Origin: Bdellovibrionales bacterium
Lineage (GTDB): Bacteria; Bdellovibrionota; Bdellovibrionia; Bdellovibrionales; Bdellovibrionaceae
Length of the DNA: 64,000 bases
Reading direction: 5' to 3'
Assembly: GCA_016713585.1 (NCBI GenBank)
Contig: JADJOV010000006.1
Span: forward strand, 62,001-126,000
Of this stretch, positions 1-8,150 are shown piece after piece. Every line of letters starts with the position of its first letter. The first letter of the stretch is position 1. A program made the position numbers and the translations under genes. The notes below the pieces were generated by a model, which saw only the letters and a program-made list of their open reading frames with translations, was not told the origin of the DNA and ran no database searches.

Positions 1-2073
1 GCAGAGGAGATCCTGTCAGATCTAGAAAAAGATACTGTCGCTTTTGGACCGAACTATGATGATAGCCTTCAAATTCCACTGATTTTGCCGGCAAAGTTTC
101 CGAATCTTTTAGTCAACGGGTCTACCGGTATAGCGGTCGGGATGGCGACCAATATTCCTCCACATAATTTGGGGGAAGTAATTAGCGGTTGTATTCATCT
201 CATTAATAATCCGGATTGTTCAATTGACAGTTTGATTGAATTAATACCTGGACCAGACTTTCCAACGGCTGGAATCATTGCTGGCAAAGAAGGTATTTTA
301 CAGGCCTACAAAAAAGGTCGCGGAATTATTACCTTAAAGGCAGTCACTGAGGTCGTTCACGTTAAAGATCATGAAGAAATTATTGTCACTGAAATTCCTT
401 ACCAGGTTAATAAGGCGAAGTTGATTGAAAGTATCGCTGATTTGGTCCGAGATAAGCAAATTGAAGGCATTTCTGACGTTCGTGATGAGTCCTCTCGCGA
501 AGGTATGCGAATTGTTATTATTTTGAAGCGTGGAGAGAGCGGAACTATTGTTCTGAATCGACTTTTTAAATTCACTCAAATGCAAACCAGTTACGGCATA
601 ATTATGCTGGCTTTGGATTCAAAAAACCAACCAGTGGTTTTTAATCTTAAGGAAATGCTTGAAGCCTTTGTTGATCATCGTCGGGATGTTGTAACCAAGC
701 GATGCATTTTTGACCTTAAAAAAGCTCAAGAGAAAGCTCATATTTTAGAAGGATTGAAGAAGGCATTAGAAAATATTGATGAAGTTATTGCGACAATCAA
801 AGCCTCTCGTGAAGCAAATATTGCCAGGGAAGCTCTGATTGAGAAATTCAGTTTTAGTGAGCGTCAAGCTCAAGCTATTTTGGAAATGCGTTTACAGAGA
901 TTAACGGGCTTAGAGCGTGGAAAAATTCTCGACGAGCTCGCTGAACTTGTAAAACAAATTGATTGGCTCAAATTTGTATTAGCAGACGTTAAGGAAATTT
1001 TTAAAATCATTGTGAATGAACTTGAGGAAATTAAGAAGAAATATGCGGATCCACGTCGAACTGAACTCACCGGGGATTTGTCCGACTTAGAGGACGAAGA
1101 CCTTATGGTTGACGAGGCCATGGTTGTGACCGTCACAAATACAGGATACATCAAGAGAATTCCAATGGATGAGTATCGGGTTCAAAAGCGTGGCGGCAAA
1201 GGCTTAAAGGGAATGGAAACCCATGAGCTTGATTGCGTAAATAATATTTTTATTGCTAGTACGAAGACTCTCCTTTTGGTTTTCACTGACAAGGGAAAAG
1301 TCTACTGGGTGAAGGTCCATCGTCTTCCTCTTGGAAACAGGTATTCTAAAGGAAAAGCGATTGCCAATGTTGTTCAGTTGAGCAACAACGAAAAAGTCCG
1401 GGCAATTCTACCGGTTGAGGAATTTAGTGAAAATAAATTCGTTGTTATGATTACTGAAAAAGGAATCATTAAGAAAACTCCGCTGAATGCTTTTTCAAAT
1501 CAGAGGACCGCTGGAATTATCGCTCTGACCACTGATCTTGATGATGTTGTTATCGATGCGAAAATTAGCGACGGATCCAGTCATATTTTCTTAGCAACCA
1601 AAGAGGGTATGTCGATTCGTTTCAATGAAGAAGATGTGAGACCCATGGGCCGTTCTGCTCGGGGAGTCAAAGGAATGACCCTATCTAAGGGTGACCTTGT
1701 AGTTGGAATGGAAATTATTGAGCGTGACACACCGAAGACTATCCTCATCGTCACTTCCAGAGGCTATGGAAAGAGATCTGCAGTCGATGAATATCGAATT
1801 CAGAGTCGGGGAGGGGTCGGCGTGATCACTCAAAAGACAACTGATAGGGTTGGTATTGTTGTCGGAACCAAACTAGTTGGTACCGATCAAGAACTTATTG
1901 TTTCAACTGATCAAGGACAAATTATCAGAATTAAAGTCTCAGACATTTCTATTATCGGTCGAAATACAGAGGGCGTCCGAGTTATTGCTTTGGATGATAA
2001 AAATGAGTCTGTGTCAAGTTTGGCCGCAATCGATGATGAAGATAAGGCTGAGAGGTCACTCACTAGAGGCTAA
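1..2073 (+). CDS. gyrA: DNA gyrase subunit A, 5' end cut off by window
   Basis: Cutting/rejoining subunit of DNA gyrase, which negatively supercoils DNA with GyrB. The frame is open from base 1, so the true start and the catalytic tyrosine lie upstream of the window; about 690 residues are visible. The stretch NLLVNGSTGIAVGMATNIPP near codons 33-52 is a hallmark of the breakage-reunion domain. A coiled-coil region follows, then the C-terminal beta-pinwheel. QKRGGKG (bases 1183-1203) is the GyrA box needed for DNA wrapping, which separates gyrase from ParC. The stop codon overlaps the next ATG (TAATG), so the downstream lipoprotein gene is probably cotranscribed. Confidence 0.97.
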   Translation, partial: AEEILSDLEKDTVAFGPNYDDSLQIPLILPAKFPNLLVNGSTGIAVGMATNIPPHNLGEVISGCIHLINNPDCSIDSLIELIPGPDFPTAGIIAGKEGILQAYKKGRGIITLKAVTEVVHVKDHEEIIVTEIPYQVNKAKLIESIADLVRDKQIEGISDVRDESSREGMRIVIILKRGESGTIVLNRLFKFTQMQTSYGIIMLALDSKNQPVVFNLKEMLEAFVDHRRDVVTKRCIFDLKKAQEKAHILEGLKKALENIDEVIATIKASREANIAREALIEKFSFSERQAQAILEMRLQRLTGLERGKILDELAELVKQIDWLKFVLADVKEIFKIIVNELEEIKKKYADPRRTELTGDLSDLEDEDLMVDEAMVVTVTNTGYIKRIPMDEYRVQKRGGKGLKGMETHELDCVNNIFIASTKTLLLVFTDKGKVYWVKVHRLPLGNRYSKGKAIANVVQLSNNEKVRAILPVEEFSENKFVVMITEKGIIKKTPLNAFSNQRTAGIIALTTDLDDVVIDAKISDGSSHIFLATKEGMSIRFNEEDVRPMGRSARGVKGMTLSKGDLVVGMEIIERDTPKTILIVTSRGYGKRSAVDEYRIQSRGGVGVITQKTTDRVGIVVGTKLVGTDQELIVSTDQGQIIRIKVSDISIIGRNTEGVRVIALDDKNESVSSLAAIDDEDKAERSLTRG

Positions 2074-2900
2074 TGCAAACGAAGTGGATTTTTCTGATCA
2101 GTAAATTCGGAAGTACATTTCTGGTTTTGCTTTGTATTTTCACTGGTTGCACCTCTCAAGAGGGGCGAATTTTTCAAGAAGCTATGACTCAAATGAATGA
2201 GGGTTCCTTTAAACAGGCAATTGTTGAGTTTGAAAAGGTTGTCAAAAGGACTCCTGATTCAACTCTAGGAGTAAAGGCTGCCAAAGAAGGGGCACGATTA
2301 TCCCTTTATGAGATGAAAGATTTTGGAAAAGCTCTAGAATTCTTAAAACTCGTTATTTTGTATTCGAAGGATCCTGCGGACAGGGTGCAGTCTCAAAAAC
2401 AGTTGGCGGGTATTTATTTTGATAATCTGCAGAATTATAGAATGGCAATTAGGGAATATACAAAACTCTTGCAACTGATTTTTTCACCGGCTGAACAAGC
2501 GCAGTACCGAATTATCCTGGCCCGAAGTTATTTTTACCTGGGTGAGTTCAATCAATCTGAGGCAGAAATTAAAGAGGTTCTCAAGGCTAACATTGATCCT
2601 GGATTGGCTTTTTCCGCAATTGTTTTACAAGGTAACATTAAGGTCGAACAGAAGGCTTTTGCTGCGGCAGCTGAGATCTACAAAAAATTAATCGCCGACC
2701 ACCCAGAAAGAGCTCTTCAGGAGAATATCCACTTAAGTTTGGCGGTCTGCTATGAGGAGAGTAGGGACTTTGCTAATGCAATCAAGATTCTTGAATCACT
2801 CAGAGGTAAATACAGTGTTCCGGAATATGTGGAGCTTCGCATTAAGCGAGTTCAAGAGAGGCAGAGGAATTTACCTGGCGCGCGTGGATATCGGAAATGA
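2073..2900 (+). CDS. TPR-repeat lipoprotein
   Basis: Predicted 275-residue lipoprotein. The N-terminus is hydrophobic and ends in a lipobox (IFTGC, Cys about residue 26), so it should be acylated and held at a membrane facing the periplasm. The rest is alpha-helical with repeated A/F/Y-rich helix pairs (for example EGSFKQAIVEFEKVVKRTP and GEFNQSEAEIKEVL) that read as tetratricopeptide repeats, a protein-binding scaffold. It starts inside the gyrA stop (TAATG) and its own stop overlaps atpZ (ATGA), so it sits in a tight gyrA-atp transcription unit. The partner is unknown; TPR lipoproteins such as BamD- or LapB-like factors are general analogies only. Confidence 0.8.
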   Translation: MQTKWIFLISKFGSTFLVLLCIFTGCTSQEGRIFQEAMTQMNEGSFKQAIVEFEKVVKRTPDSTLGVKAAKEGARLSLYEMKDFGKALEFLKLVILYSKDPADRVQSQKQLAGIYFDNLQNYRMAIREYTKLLQLIFSPAEQAQYRIILARSYFYLGEFNQSEAEIKEVLKANIDPGLAFSAIVLQGNIKVEQKAFAAAAEIYKKLIADHPERALQENIHLSLAVCYEESRDFANAIKILESLRGKYSVPEYVELRIKRVQERQRNLPGARGYRK

Positions 2901-3103
2901 ATAAATATTTGGTATTTGTGGGAATTGGCTTTGAGTTGCTAGGAATTGTTGGAGTTGGACTTTGGATTTCTTCTGAACTTGAAAGCAGATATCAGAGCAA
3001 GGGCTTAATCACTGTAGGCATTTTGTTAGTTTGCCTCATTTCATGGCTGATTCATCTGGTTCTGTTGATGAAAAAAGTAATGGGTCCTAAAAATGGTCAT
3101 TAG
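2897..3103 (+). CDS. atpZ: AtpZ-like F1F0 accessory membrane protein
   Basis: Small protein of 68 residues with two predicted membrane helices (about residues 5-25 and 37-60), separated by a short polar segment. Length, topology and position at the head of F0 genes match the AtpZ/ATPase_gene1 family, which works with AtpI in magnesium uptake or ring assembly for ATP synthase. The start ATG overlaps the stop of the lipoprotein gene (ATGA), and the 3' end overlaps atpI by 11 bases, so translational coupling is likely. The assignment rests on context and topology; sequence identity in this family is low. Confidence 0.7.
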   Translation: MNKYLVFVGIGFELLGIVGVGLWISSELESRYQSKGLITVGILLVCLISWLIHLVLLMKKVMGPKNGH

Positions 3104-3466
3104 ATCCATTTTGGGAATAGTCCTTTTTCAACTGATTCTTACGGCAGGCCTCGCCTTAATCTTTGGGCTAGACTCGGCGCAGAATTTGGTCGCCTTAAGT
3201 TTGGGAAGTTTTGTTTCTTGTTTTAATTTTTTAGCCCTCATTGTTTTCTATGTTTTTGTTTTTCAGAAAAAAAGAGTTGCCCAGGAATCTCCATTGTTGT
3301 AATCAAGTATGCGATTTTAGGATTCTTATTGTGGTACTTTTTAACTCAGGCAGCGCTTCCACAAGGTGCTTTTTTGGGTGGAATAGTATTAAATCCGACT
3401 GCAATCATCCTTTATGCACTGTTTAAGGCAAAATCCTTGAGTGGCAATTTGGCGTCAAAGAGGTAA
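3093..3466 (+). CDS. atpI: ATP synthase subunit I (AtpI), frameshifted in this copy
   Basis: Membrane protein that helps assemble the c-ring of F1F0 ATP synthase. The first frame (3093-3302) gives two membrane helices and stops early. The frame that continues the protein runs to a TAA at 3464-3466 and encodes two more helices, with the text VVIKYAILGFLLWYFL and a PQGAFLGGI turn typical of AtpI C-termini. Joining them needs one extra A in the A7 run at 3267-3273, giving about 124 residues, the normal size. Either the run is miscalled or the ribosome or polymerase slips there; miscalling is more likely given similar breaks elsewhere in the window. Confidence 0.72.
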
Positions 3467-3524
3467 AAGGGCTGAACAGGCAAAATGAGTTGGTTCGGCC
3501 GGGCTCAACAGATGCAGAGGTCAA

Positions 3525-4220
3525 ATGTCTTTCAATTGGTTTCAATTGGTTCCAGGTGTAGTTGGGCCTGAAGGGGATTATACCCACGTTGCGACTTTGA
3601 CGGCAACGGTGGCGGCGAGTGTAGTCCTTGGAAGTATTGCGAGAAATCAACTAAAAACAGGTGAGGATGCGGCAAAGCCAACAGATAGATTTTCAATTCG
3701 TGGAATTTTCGAGATCATCACTGACTTTGTCTCTAAACTAGCTCATCAAGTTATAGGTCATCATTATCAGCCATACGTTCCGTTTTTTTCGGCGATGTTC
3801 TTTTTTATCTTGTTCAATAATTTGGTTGGAATATTGCCTGGAATGACGCCTGCAACTGAAAATATCAATACGACTTTCGCCTTCGGTATTTTTTCTTTTA
3901 TGACTTACAATTTTATTGGATTAAAAAAGGGTGGAACTCATTATTTAGCACACTTTTTAGGACCTATCTGGTGGTTAGCGCCTTTGATGTTGATCATTGA
4001 GTTGATTTCCCACATGATCCGGCCACTAACACTCGGAATGCGTATGGCGAACGTCTTGACTGGTGACCATACGGCCTTGATGGTTTTCTTGGATTTAGTT
4101 CCATTTTTGGTTCCAATTCCACTCTATGCATTGAGTTTGATTGTTGCTTTTATTCAGGCCTTTGTATTTACATTGCTATCAATGGTCTATGTGTCACTAG
4201 CTACGGCAAGCGATCATTGA
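3525..4220 (+). CDS. atpB: ATP synthase F0 subunit a
   Basis: Stator subunit forming the proton half-channels beside the c-ring. It has 231 residues and five to six membrane helices. The essential arginine (E. coli Arg210) is seen in LTLGMRMANVLTGDH, about residue 173, and the C-terminal helix IVAFIQAFVFTLLSMVYVSL is canonical, including the Gln-Ala-Phe. A purine-rich AGAGG lies just upstream of the ATG at 3525. It follows atpI and precedes atpE; the F1 genes and atpF are not in the window, so the synthase genes are split between at least two loci. Confidence 0.95.
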   Translation: MSFNWFQLVPGVVGPEGDYTHVATLTATVAASVVLGSIARNQLKTGEDAAKPTDRFSIRGIFEIITDFVSKLAHQVIGHHYQPYVPFFSAMFFFILFNNLVGILPGMTPATENINTTFAFGIFSFMTYNFIGLKKGGTHYLAHFLGPIWWLAPLMLIIELISHMIRPLTLGMRMANVLTGDHTALMVFLDLVPFLVPIPLYALSLIVAFIQAFVFTLLSMVYVSLATASDH

Positions 4221-4327
4221 TGAGATTTTTTTAAAGAGTTCAACCGAAGACAAAGATGATTAAAAATTTAAATAAAAAATTCTTAAATGAAAACTACATT
4301 AATAAAAACTAAAGGAGAAACATTTCG

Positions 4328-4642
4328 ATGAAACAAATGAACAAAGTTCTGTTTGTAATGATGGGATTAATGATGACTGTAGCAGCGCAAGCTCAAGAGC
4401 ATGCTGCAGCAGCAAGTGAAGGTAGCGCTCGTGGAATGACGGCAATGGCTGCGGCAATTGCTATTGGCCTCGCTGTTTTGGGTGGAACAACAGGACAAGC
4501 AAAGACAGCTGCTGCATACCTAGAAGGAATTTCAAGAAATCCTTCTGCACAAGACAAAATGTTTGTTCCAATGATTCTCGGACTAGCGCTGATCGAGTCC
4601 CTTGTTCTTTTTGCGTTCGTTATAGCATTCTTGGTTAAGTAA
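4328..4642 (+). CDS. atpE: ATP synthase F0 subunit c
   Basis: Ring-forming subunit that carries the ion. It has 104 residues, longer than the usual 70-90, because residues 1-22 look like a cleavable signal peptide (MMTVAAQAQE). Two hairpin helices follow: a Gly-rich helix (AIGLAVLGGTTGQAK), a polar loop (ISRNPSAQ), and the second helix with the ion-binding Glu in LALIESLVLFAFVIAF. A good ribosome site (AAAGGAG) sits about 10 bases before the ATG. The Gln in helix 1 plus Glu-Ser in helix 2 are partly shared with sodium-binding rings, but the following Thr is absent, so protons are the safer guess. Confidence 0.95.
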   Translation: MKQMNKVLFVMMGLMMTVAAQAQEHAAAASEGSARGMTAMAAAIAIGLAVLGGTTGQAKTAAAYLEGISRNPSAQDKMFVPMILGLALIESLVLFAFVIAFLVK

Positions 4643-4655
4643 AAACAGTAAGGCA

Positions 4656-4688
4656 GCCCTGGGATCTAAGGTTTTCCTATCTCAGGGC
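4656..4688. terminator. Hairpin between convergent atpE and TIGR02147 gene
   Basis: A 10-bp stem (GCCCTGGGAT at 4656-4665 with ATCTCAGGGC at 4679-4688, one G-U pair) sits between the ends of two converging genes and overlaps the end of the minus-strand gene. There is no strong U-tract on the plus side; the minus side runs into a T-rich stretch (TTACTGTTTTT). It probably works as a shared terminator. Confidence 0.45.
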
Positions 4689-5233
4689 GGTTCACCGCTA
4701 TGTTTATACCTGCCTCCTTCATAGATGACGAACTTCATTTCAACTAACTGTTCTAAGCATGCGGCCACAGTCGATGGTGGGAGATGAAGTCGCTCCGCAA
4801 TCTTTTCTGATGTTTGCATCTCAGGAATGCTTGTAATGTAATGAATTGCAGACCAAATCCATGAGGAATAATAGGTGATATGATTCTCGCCAGTGGTTTT
4901 AGGTGTATTGATTCGTTCGGTGATTTTCATTTGCTGACTACGAATTTGCTCTAAGCGACTCTTTATTTCAGCTCTCAATTCAAGTGTTGAGCACCGCTCT
5001 AGATCTACTAAAAGACGAAAATATTCAGATTCGCCGCGATTGAATCCGAAGAAACGAGCAAGTGCAAAAGCTTGATCTGGAGTTAACTGAATATGTGAGC
5101 TCAAAACTTGAGACAAGTAGGACCTCTGACAGCCTGCGAACTTTGCAAGTTTAGCCATAAAACCCCTTTTGGGTTTAGCCTCAGCAATTCGATCCCTAAG
5201 AAAAGTCTTATAATCATAATACGTTACAACCAT
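4682..5233 (-). CDS. TIGR02147 family regulator-like protein
   Basis: Protein of 183 residues. The start (YYDYKTFLRDRIAEAKPKRG) and the helix-turn-helix-like segment (FMAKLAKFAGCQRSYLSQVL) match the TIGR02147 family, which is abundant in Bdellovibrio and Fibrobacter. Residues 85-183 hold a second winged-helix-like region (SEKIAERLHLPPSTVAACLEQLVEMKFV). This copy is shorter than the usual 270 residues of the family because the middle and C-terminal parts are reduced. It is probably a DNA-binding regulator, but targets are unknown. It is transcribed away from the secreted protein at 5317, with about 80 bp between the two starts. Confidence 0.75.
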   Translation of the reverse strand: MVVTYYDYKTFLRDRIAEAKPKRGFMAKLAKFAGCQRSYLSQVLSSHIQLTPDQAFALARFFGFNRGESEYFRLLVDLERCSTLELRAEIKSRLEQIRSQQMKITERINTPKTTGENHITYYSSWIWSAIHYITSIPEMQTSEKIAERLHLPPSTVAACLEQLVEMKFVIYEGGRYKHSGEPP

Positions 5234-5316
5234 CGTTCATAAATTATACCACAAATGACTAAAAATTAATAACATATATATTGCGCCGCGTTAATATTCC
5301 ATATAAAGTGCATTTT

Positions 5317-6387
5317 ATGAAACACAAGATCTCAATACTTTTCAGCCTTTTCCTCTTCAATCTGCTTCCCTTGCAGACAATGGCCGAAGGGCCAATCGGC
5401 AGCACCGGCGGGAATATCTGCAAAACAGGCCACAAAACTGTCCTGTTGGATTTTGATGGATTGGAATCAAAAATACTGGATTTTGACAGTCCTGGTGAAC
5501 AAATGAAGTTCGAACCGAAGTATCAGAAAGCGGGTTTTAAGCCTGCTCCAGTTTATAGCGGAAGGATCAAGCAGAAGATCGATGAAATACTAGATCGTCA
5601 TAACAACCATGATCTTATTAGGGTACTGAAAACAGCTCTAAATGCTTTGGTCATATTTGGAGTGCCAAAGTTGTTTACGAAACCTCTAGGAGCCGACTTT
5701 TCTCGCGCGGTGAATTGCAATCAGAATAATACTCATGTGGTTATGGGTTATCTAAACTCAATGGTATTTATCTCCATACCAGCTTGGAATGAGTTAAGTT
5801 TGATGACCCAAGCGGGACTCCTCGTCCATGAAGGAGTCAGAACTCTGCAAAAGATTTACCCATTAAATCTGGATGATAGAGCTCTTCAAGAGTTTACCGC
5901 CGCACTCTTTGCTGATGATCCAAAAAAGTTCACGTCGCTTCTTGGGGCTGTTTATGAACTTAATAGTCGAGAGTTGAAAACATTGAATAATCAGTTTCGC
6001 AAATATGCGAAACACCTAGTAGCGACTCGCAGAATGCCACATTCTTGGGTTGCGGCCCTGATCGATCACCTGAGTCAATCAAGTGAAATTCAAGAGGCTT
6101 TTCTAATGAAATTAGCAGGATCATTTGATTCGCCACTGACTTCAGATGAAATTGATGAGATATCACGCCTCCATTTCGCCATTCGCTCTAATCAATCACT
6201 TATAAATGTTAGACTAAACACTTTGAGTCTGTTTTTAGTATGGATGGTAGGCGTAAGAACAGAATTATACGAAGGATTGGAAGACTTTGCAATAGCTCCA
6301 GAGCAAAGCCTTGGTTCATTTGATGAACAAAAGTTTAGGAACAAGCAACTAGACGACATACGCGCTCAGGTTAACAGCTTTAAATAA
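5317..6387 (+). CDS. Secreted protein of unknown function
   Basis: I chose the ATG at 5317 rather than the upstream TTG at 5281 because the protein then begins with a clean signal peptide (MKHKISILFSLFLF, cleavage near MAEG). The mature part, about 330 residues, begins with a Gly-rich GGN motif. It contains LLVHEGVRTLQ followed by a conserved-looking DDRALQEF. The HEG..R text recalls the HExxH-like region of periplasmic peptidase relatives, but a full zinc motif is absent, so I claim no enzymatic role. Proteins of this style are common in Bdellovibrio secretomes. It is followed by another small secreted protein on the same strand. Confidence 0.7.
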   Translation: MKHKISILFSLFLFNLLPLQTMAEGPIGSTGGNICKTGHKTVLLDFDGLESKILDFDSPGEQMKFEPKYQKAGFKPAPVYSGRIKQKIDEILDRHNNHDLIRVLKTALNALVIFGVPKLFTKPLGADFSRAVNCNQNNTHVVMGYLNSMVFISIPAWNELSLMTQAGLLVHEGVRTLQKIYPLNLDDRALQEFTAALFADDPKKFTSLLGAVYELNSRELKTLNNQFRKYAKHLVATRRMPHSWVAALIDHLSQSSEIQEAFLMKLAGSFDSPLTSDEIDEISRLHFAIRSNQSLINVRLNTLSLFLVWMVGVRTELYEGLEDFAIAPEQSLGSFDEQKFRNKQLDDIRAQVNSFK

Positions 6388-6470
6388 ATAAAAAACTAAT
6401 GACATTCAAATTCGTCGCGGCTCCGAGACGCAATGGATTTGTGTGTCTAAACCCTAACAAGGAGATATTT

Positions 6471-6785
6471 ATGAGGAAAGTTTTATTTTTAATCTTGATT
6501 TTATCAGCGAGAATTTCTTTCGCGGACAGCGACATTGATTTTGCAGAAGCCCACGCCCAAGCTCGTAGCATTAAGCAGAATGCTCTTGCTATGGCAATTG
6601 TTTGTGTCATGGATGGGGTTGATTGCCCAAAAAAGCATCAAAGGGAAAAGAAGTTGGCTATGTATAACTTGTTAATGCAAGAAGCTCAAAAGATCATCGG
6701 TGATTCAAAATCGACCTTTACTCAGCTTGATGATGCTCAGAAAATAGTTGATTATGCGACAGCCTTCATCAACGGAGGATTGTGA
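6471..6785 (+). CDS. Small secreted alpha-helical protein, unknown
   Basis: Protein of 104 residues. The ATG at 6471 is chosen because a strong ribosome site (AAGGAG) ends 7 bases before it and the product starts with a signal peptide (MRKVLFLILILSARISFA, cleavage before DSDID). The mature part of about 85 residues is alpha-helical and polar with two cysteines (AIVCVMDGVDCPKK) that could form a disulfide in the periplasm. I recognise no family. It lies 83 bases downstream of another secreted protein and just upstream of an insertion sequence. Confidence 0.65.
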   Translation: MRKVLFLILILSARISFADSDIDFAEAHAQARSIKQNALAMAIVCVMDGVDCPKKHQREKKLAMYNLLMQEAQKIIGDSKSTFTQLDDAQKIVDYATAFINGGL

Positions 6786-6963
6786 GCGGTAGCCATTAAC
6801 AATCACCAGAAGTTGCCTAGCGGCGCCCACCACAAGGAAAACAAACGCCACTCTCTCGAAATGGCGCGGATTTTTAAGTGAAAGAATCATTAATTTGATC
6901 GGTTCAGGAATTTGAATTATTCTTGCAATAGTTGCTAAATTTCAAATTCTGACAAACTACTTT

Positions 6964-6970
6964 GAATTGT
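6964..6970. repeat. Target-site duplication, left copy
   Basis: GAATTGT lies directly outside the left end of the insertion sequence. The same seven bases lie directly outside the right end at 8097-8103. This is the expected footprint of insertion and sets the element boundaries. Confidence 0.8.
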
Positions 6971-7025
6971 AGAAACTGATATCCTTGAGTGTCCCTGAAG
7001 GGACCACTCAATCCGGTGAGTCTAT
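6971..7025 (+). repeat. Left terminal inverted repeat of IS
   Basis: 55 bp matching the right end (8042-8096, inverted) with one mismatch. It contains the imperfect palindrome TTGAGTG-TCCCT-ga-AGGGA-c-CACTCAA, so the transcript of either end can fold into a stable stem. Confidence 0.9.
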
Positions 7026-7105
7026 GATTTTCGGCTGGAATTCGGCCATCGATCAGGTTAAGGCTCACTCTGAGTCTAAACTACGAAGGCTTTGCAGTTG
7101 CAAGA

Positions 7106-8002
7106 ATGGCCTTCCATATGAGCTTTCGACCACTCCTTTGTTCCAATGCCGACTGCCCTTTCCATCAATCTATTGGCGGCACTTTCATTAAAAAAGGCTT
7201 CTATAAGGTTCGTCGTCTGAACCAGTATGTCAGACGTTATGAATGTAAACAGTGCCACTGCACTTTCTCATCAAGGTCCTTCAAACCAGATTTTCGTCAC
7301 AAAAAGATGGATCTCAATAAGCCTCTCCAACGTCTCCTCACTGAAGGGAATTCCATCAGGGCTTCGGCGAGAATTCTCAATATGACTTACAAGAACACCT
7401 ATAAAAAGTTTCTTTGGTTGATTAAGCAGGCAAAAGTGACCAGAGAGAGACTCAGTTTTTCGGCCAGGAAGATCTACTTTGATGAAATGGAGACAATTCA
7501 CCACACAAAATGCAAGCCCCTTTCAATTGCTGTCGCGGTGAATGAAGATTATCAAATACTCGCTCTCCAAGTGGCTGAAATGCCTGCAAAAGGGAGACTT
7601 GCACGATTCTCGGTGATGAAGTATGGGCCACGAAAAGATGAGCGTGACTCGGTGATGGGTGAGGTGTTTCGTGGACTTAAAAACAGACTTTCGCGGTCGC
7701 CTGAAAATATTTATTCTGACGCCAAATCAAGTTATCGAAAGCATGTGGAGGGAGCCTTCCCACACAGCATATATGAGGTTCACAATCGCGCCGACAAAGA
7801 GCGCCATCGAGATCGCCTGCATGAAAAGCTCCACAAGAAACGCTTTGATCCATTATTTGCTGTGAACCAACGCTGTGCTAAGCTTCGCAGCGATATCAGA
7901 AGGCTGACTCGACGAAGCTGGTGCACGACCAAAAAGCCTGAAAACTTGCAGGGGCAACTAGACTTATACATTGTCAACCAGTTTGGTCTCGCATTTTCCT
8001 AA
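7106..8002 (+). CDS. IS1-like superfamily transposase, zinc finger and DDE domains in one frame
   Basis: Cuts and joins the element ends. Residues 10-60 form a zinc-ribbon (CSNADC ... CKQC), followed by a helix-turn-helix (SIRASARILNMTYKNTYKKF), as in InsA of IS1. The catalytic half has YFDEMETIHH, with the first acidic residue as in IS1 InsB DEM, then IYSDAKSSY with a second Asp. It ends in RRLTRRSWCTTKKPENLQ, resembling the InsB C-terminus. Unlike IS1, both parts are in one frame, so no programmed frameshift is needed. An in-frame ATG at 7118 is an alternative start. The family could also be placed near IS1595; I cannot decide without a search. Confidence 0.85.
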   Translation: MAFHMSFRPLLCSNADCPFHQSIGGTFIKKGFYKVRRLNQYVRRYECKQCHCTFSSRSFKPDFRHKKMDLNKPLQRLLTEGNSIRASARILNMTYKNTYKKFLWLIKQAKVTRERLSFSARKIYFDEMETIHHTKCKPLSIAVAVNEDYQILALQVAEMPAKGRLARFSVMKYGPRKDERDSVMGEVFRGLKNRLSRSPENIYSDAKSSYRKHVEGAFPHSIYEVHNRADKERHRDRLHEKLHKKRFDPLFAVNQRCAKLRSDIRRLTRRSWCTTKKPENLQGQLDLYIVNQFGLAFS

Positions 8003-8041
8003 GATAAGCCACTAGCTTTCAATCTAATCAATTCAAAAAAG

Positions 8042-8096
8042 ATAGACTCACCGGATTGAGTGGTCCCTTCAGGGACACTCAAGGACATCAGTTTCT
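8042..8096 (-). repeat. Right terminal inverted repeat of IS
   Basis: Inverted copy of 6971-7025 with one mismatch, followed directly by the second GAATTGT target duplication. Confidence 0.9.
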
Positions 8097-8103
8097 GAAT
8101 TGT
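8097..8103. repeat. Target-site duplication, right copy
   Basis: GAATTGT, identical to 6964-6970, marks the right border of the insertion sequence. Confidence 0.8.
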
Positions 8104-8106
8104 AAG

Positions 8107-8140
8107 GTCTATAGATGACCATTTATGGACACCTATAGAC
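8107..8140 (-). terminator. Possible terminator of the phosphomannomutase unit
   Basis: GTCTATAG (8107-8114) and CTATAGAC (8133-8140) form an 8-bp inverted repeat with a loop of 18 bases. It lies just past the stop of the minus-strand cluster ending at 8151, and the IS landed a few bases beyond it. No U-run follows directly, so the assignment is tentative. Confidence 0.35.
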
Positions 8141-8150
8141 AAAGACCTAT

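Larger units (their letters stand above)
6971..8096 (+). mobile_element. Insertion sequence with 55-bp terminal inverted repeats, IS1-like
   Basis: A complete 1126-bp element. Bases 6971-7025 and the reverse complement of 8042-8096 match over 55 bp with one mismatch at position 11. GAATTGT is duplicated directly outside both ends. Inside is one transposase gene. The near identity of the ends and the intact gene suggest a recent, possibly active insertion. Each inverted repeat contains an internal hairpin. The element separates the secreted-protein pair from the chaperone/pdxA/phosphomannomutase cluster and appears to have landed in that cluster's 3' intergenic region, next to a possible terminator. 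Confidence 0.92.

Noticed and set aside
334..1154. Minus-strand open frames inside gyrA
   Set aside because: They lie opposite a strongly conserved gene and have no coding character or ribosome sites.
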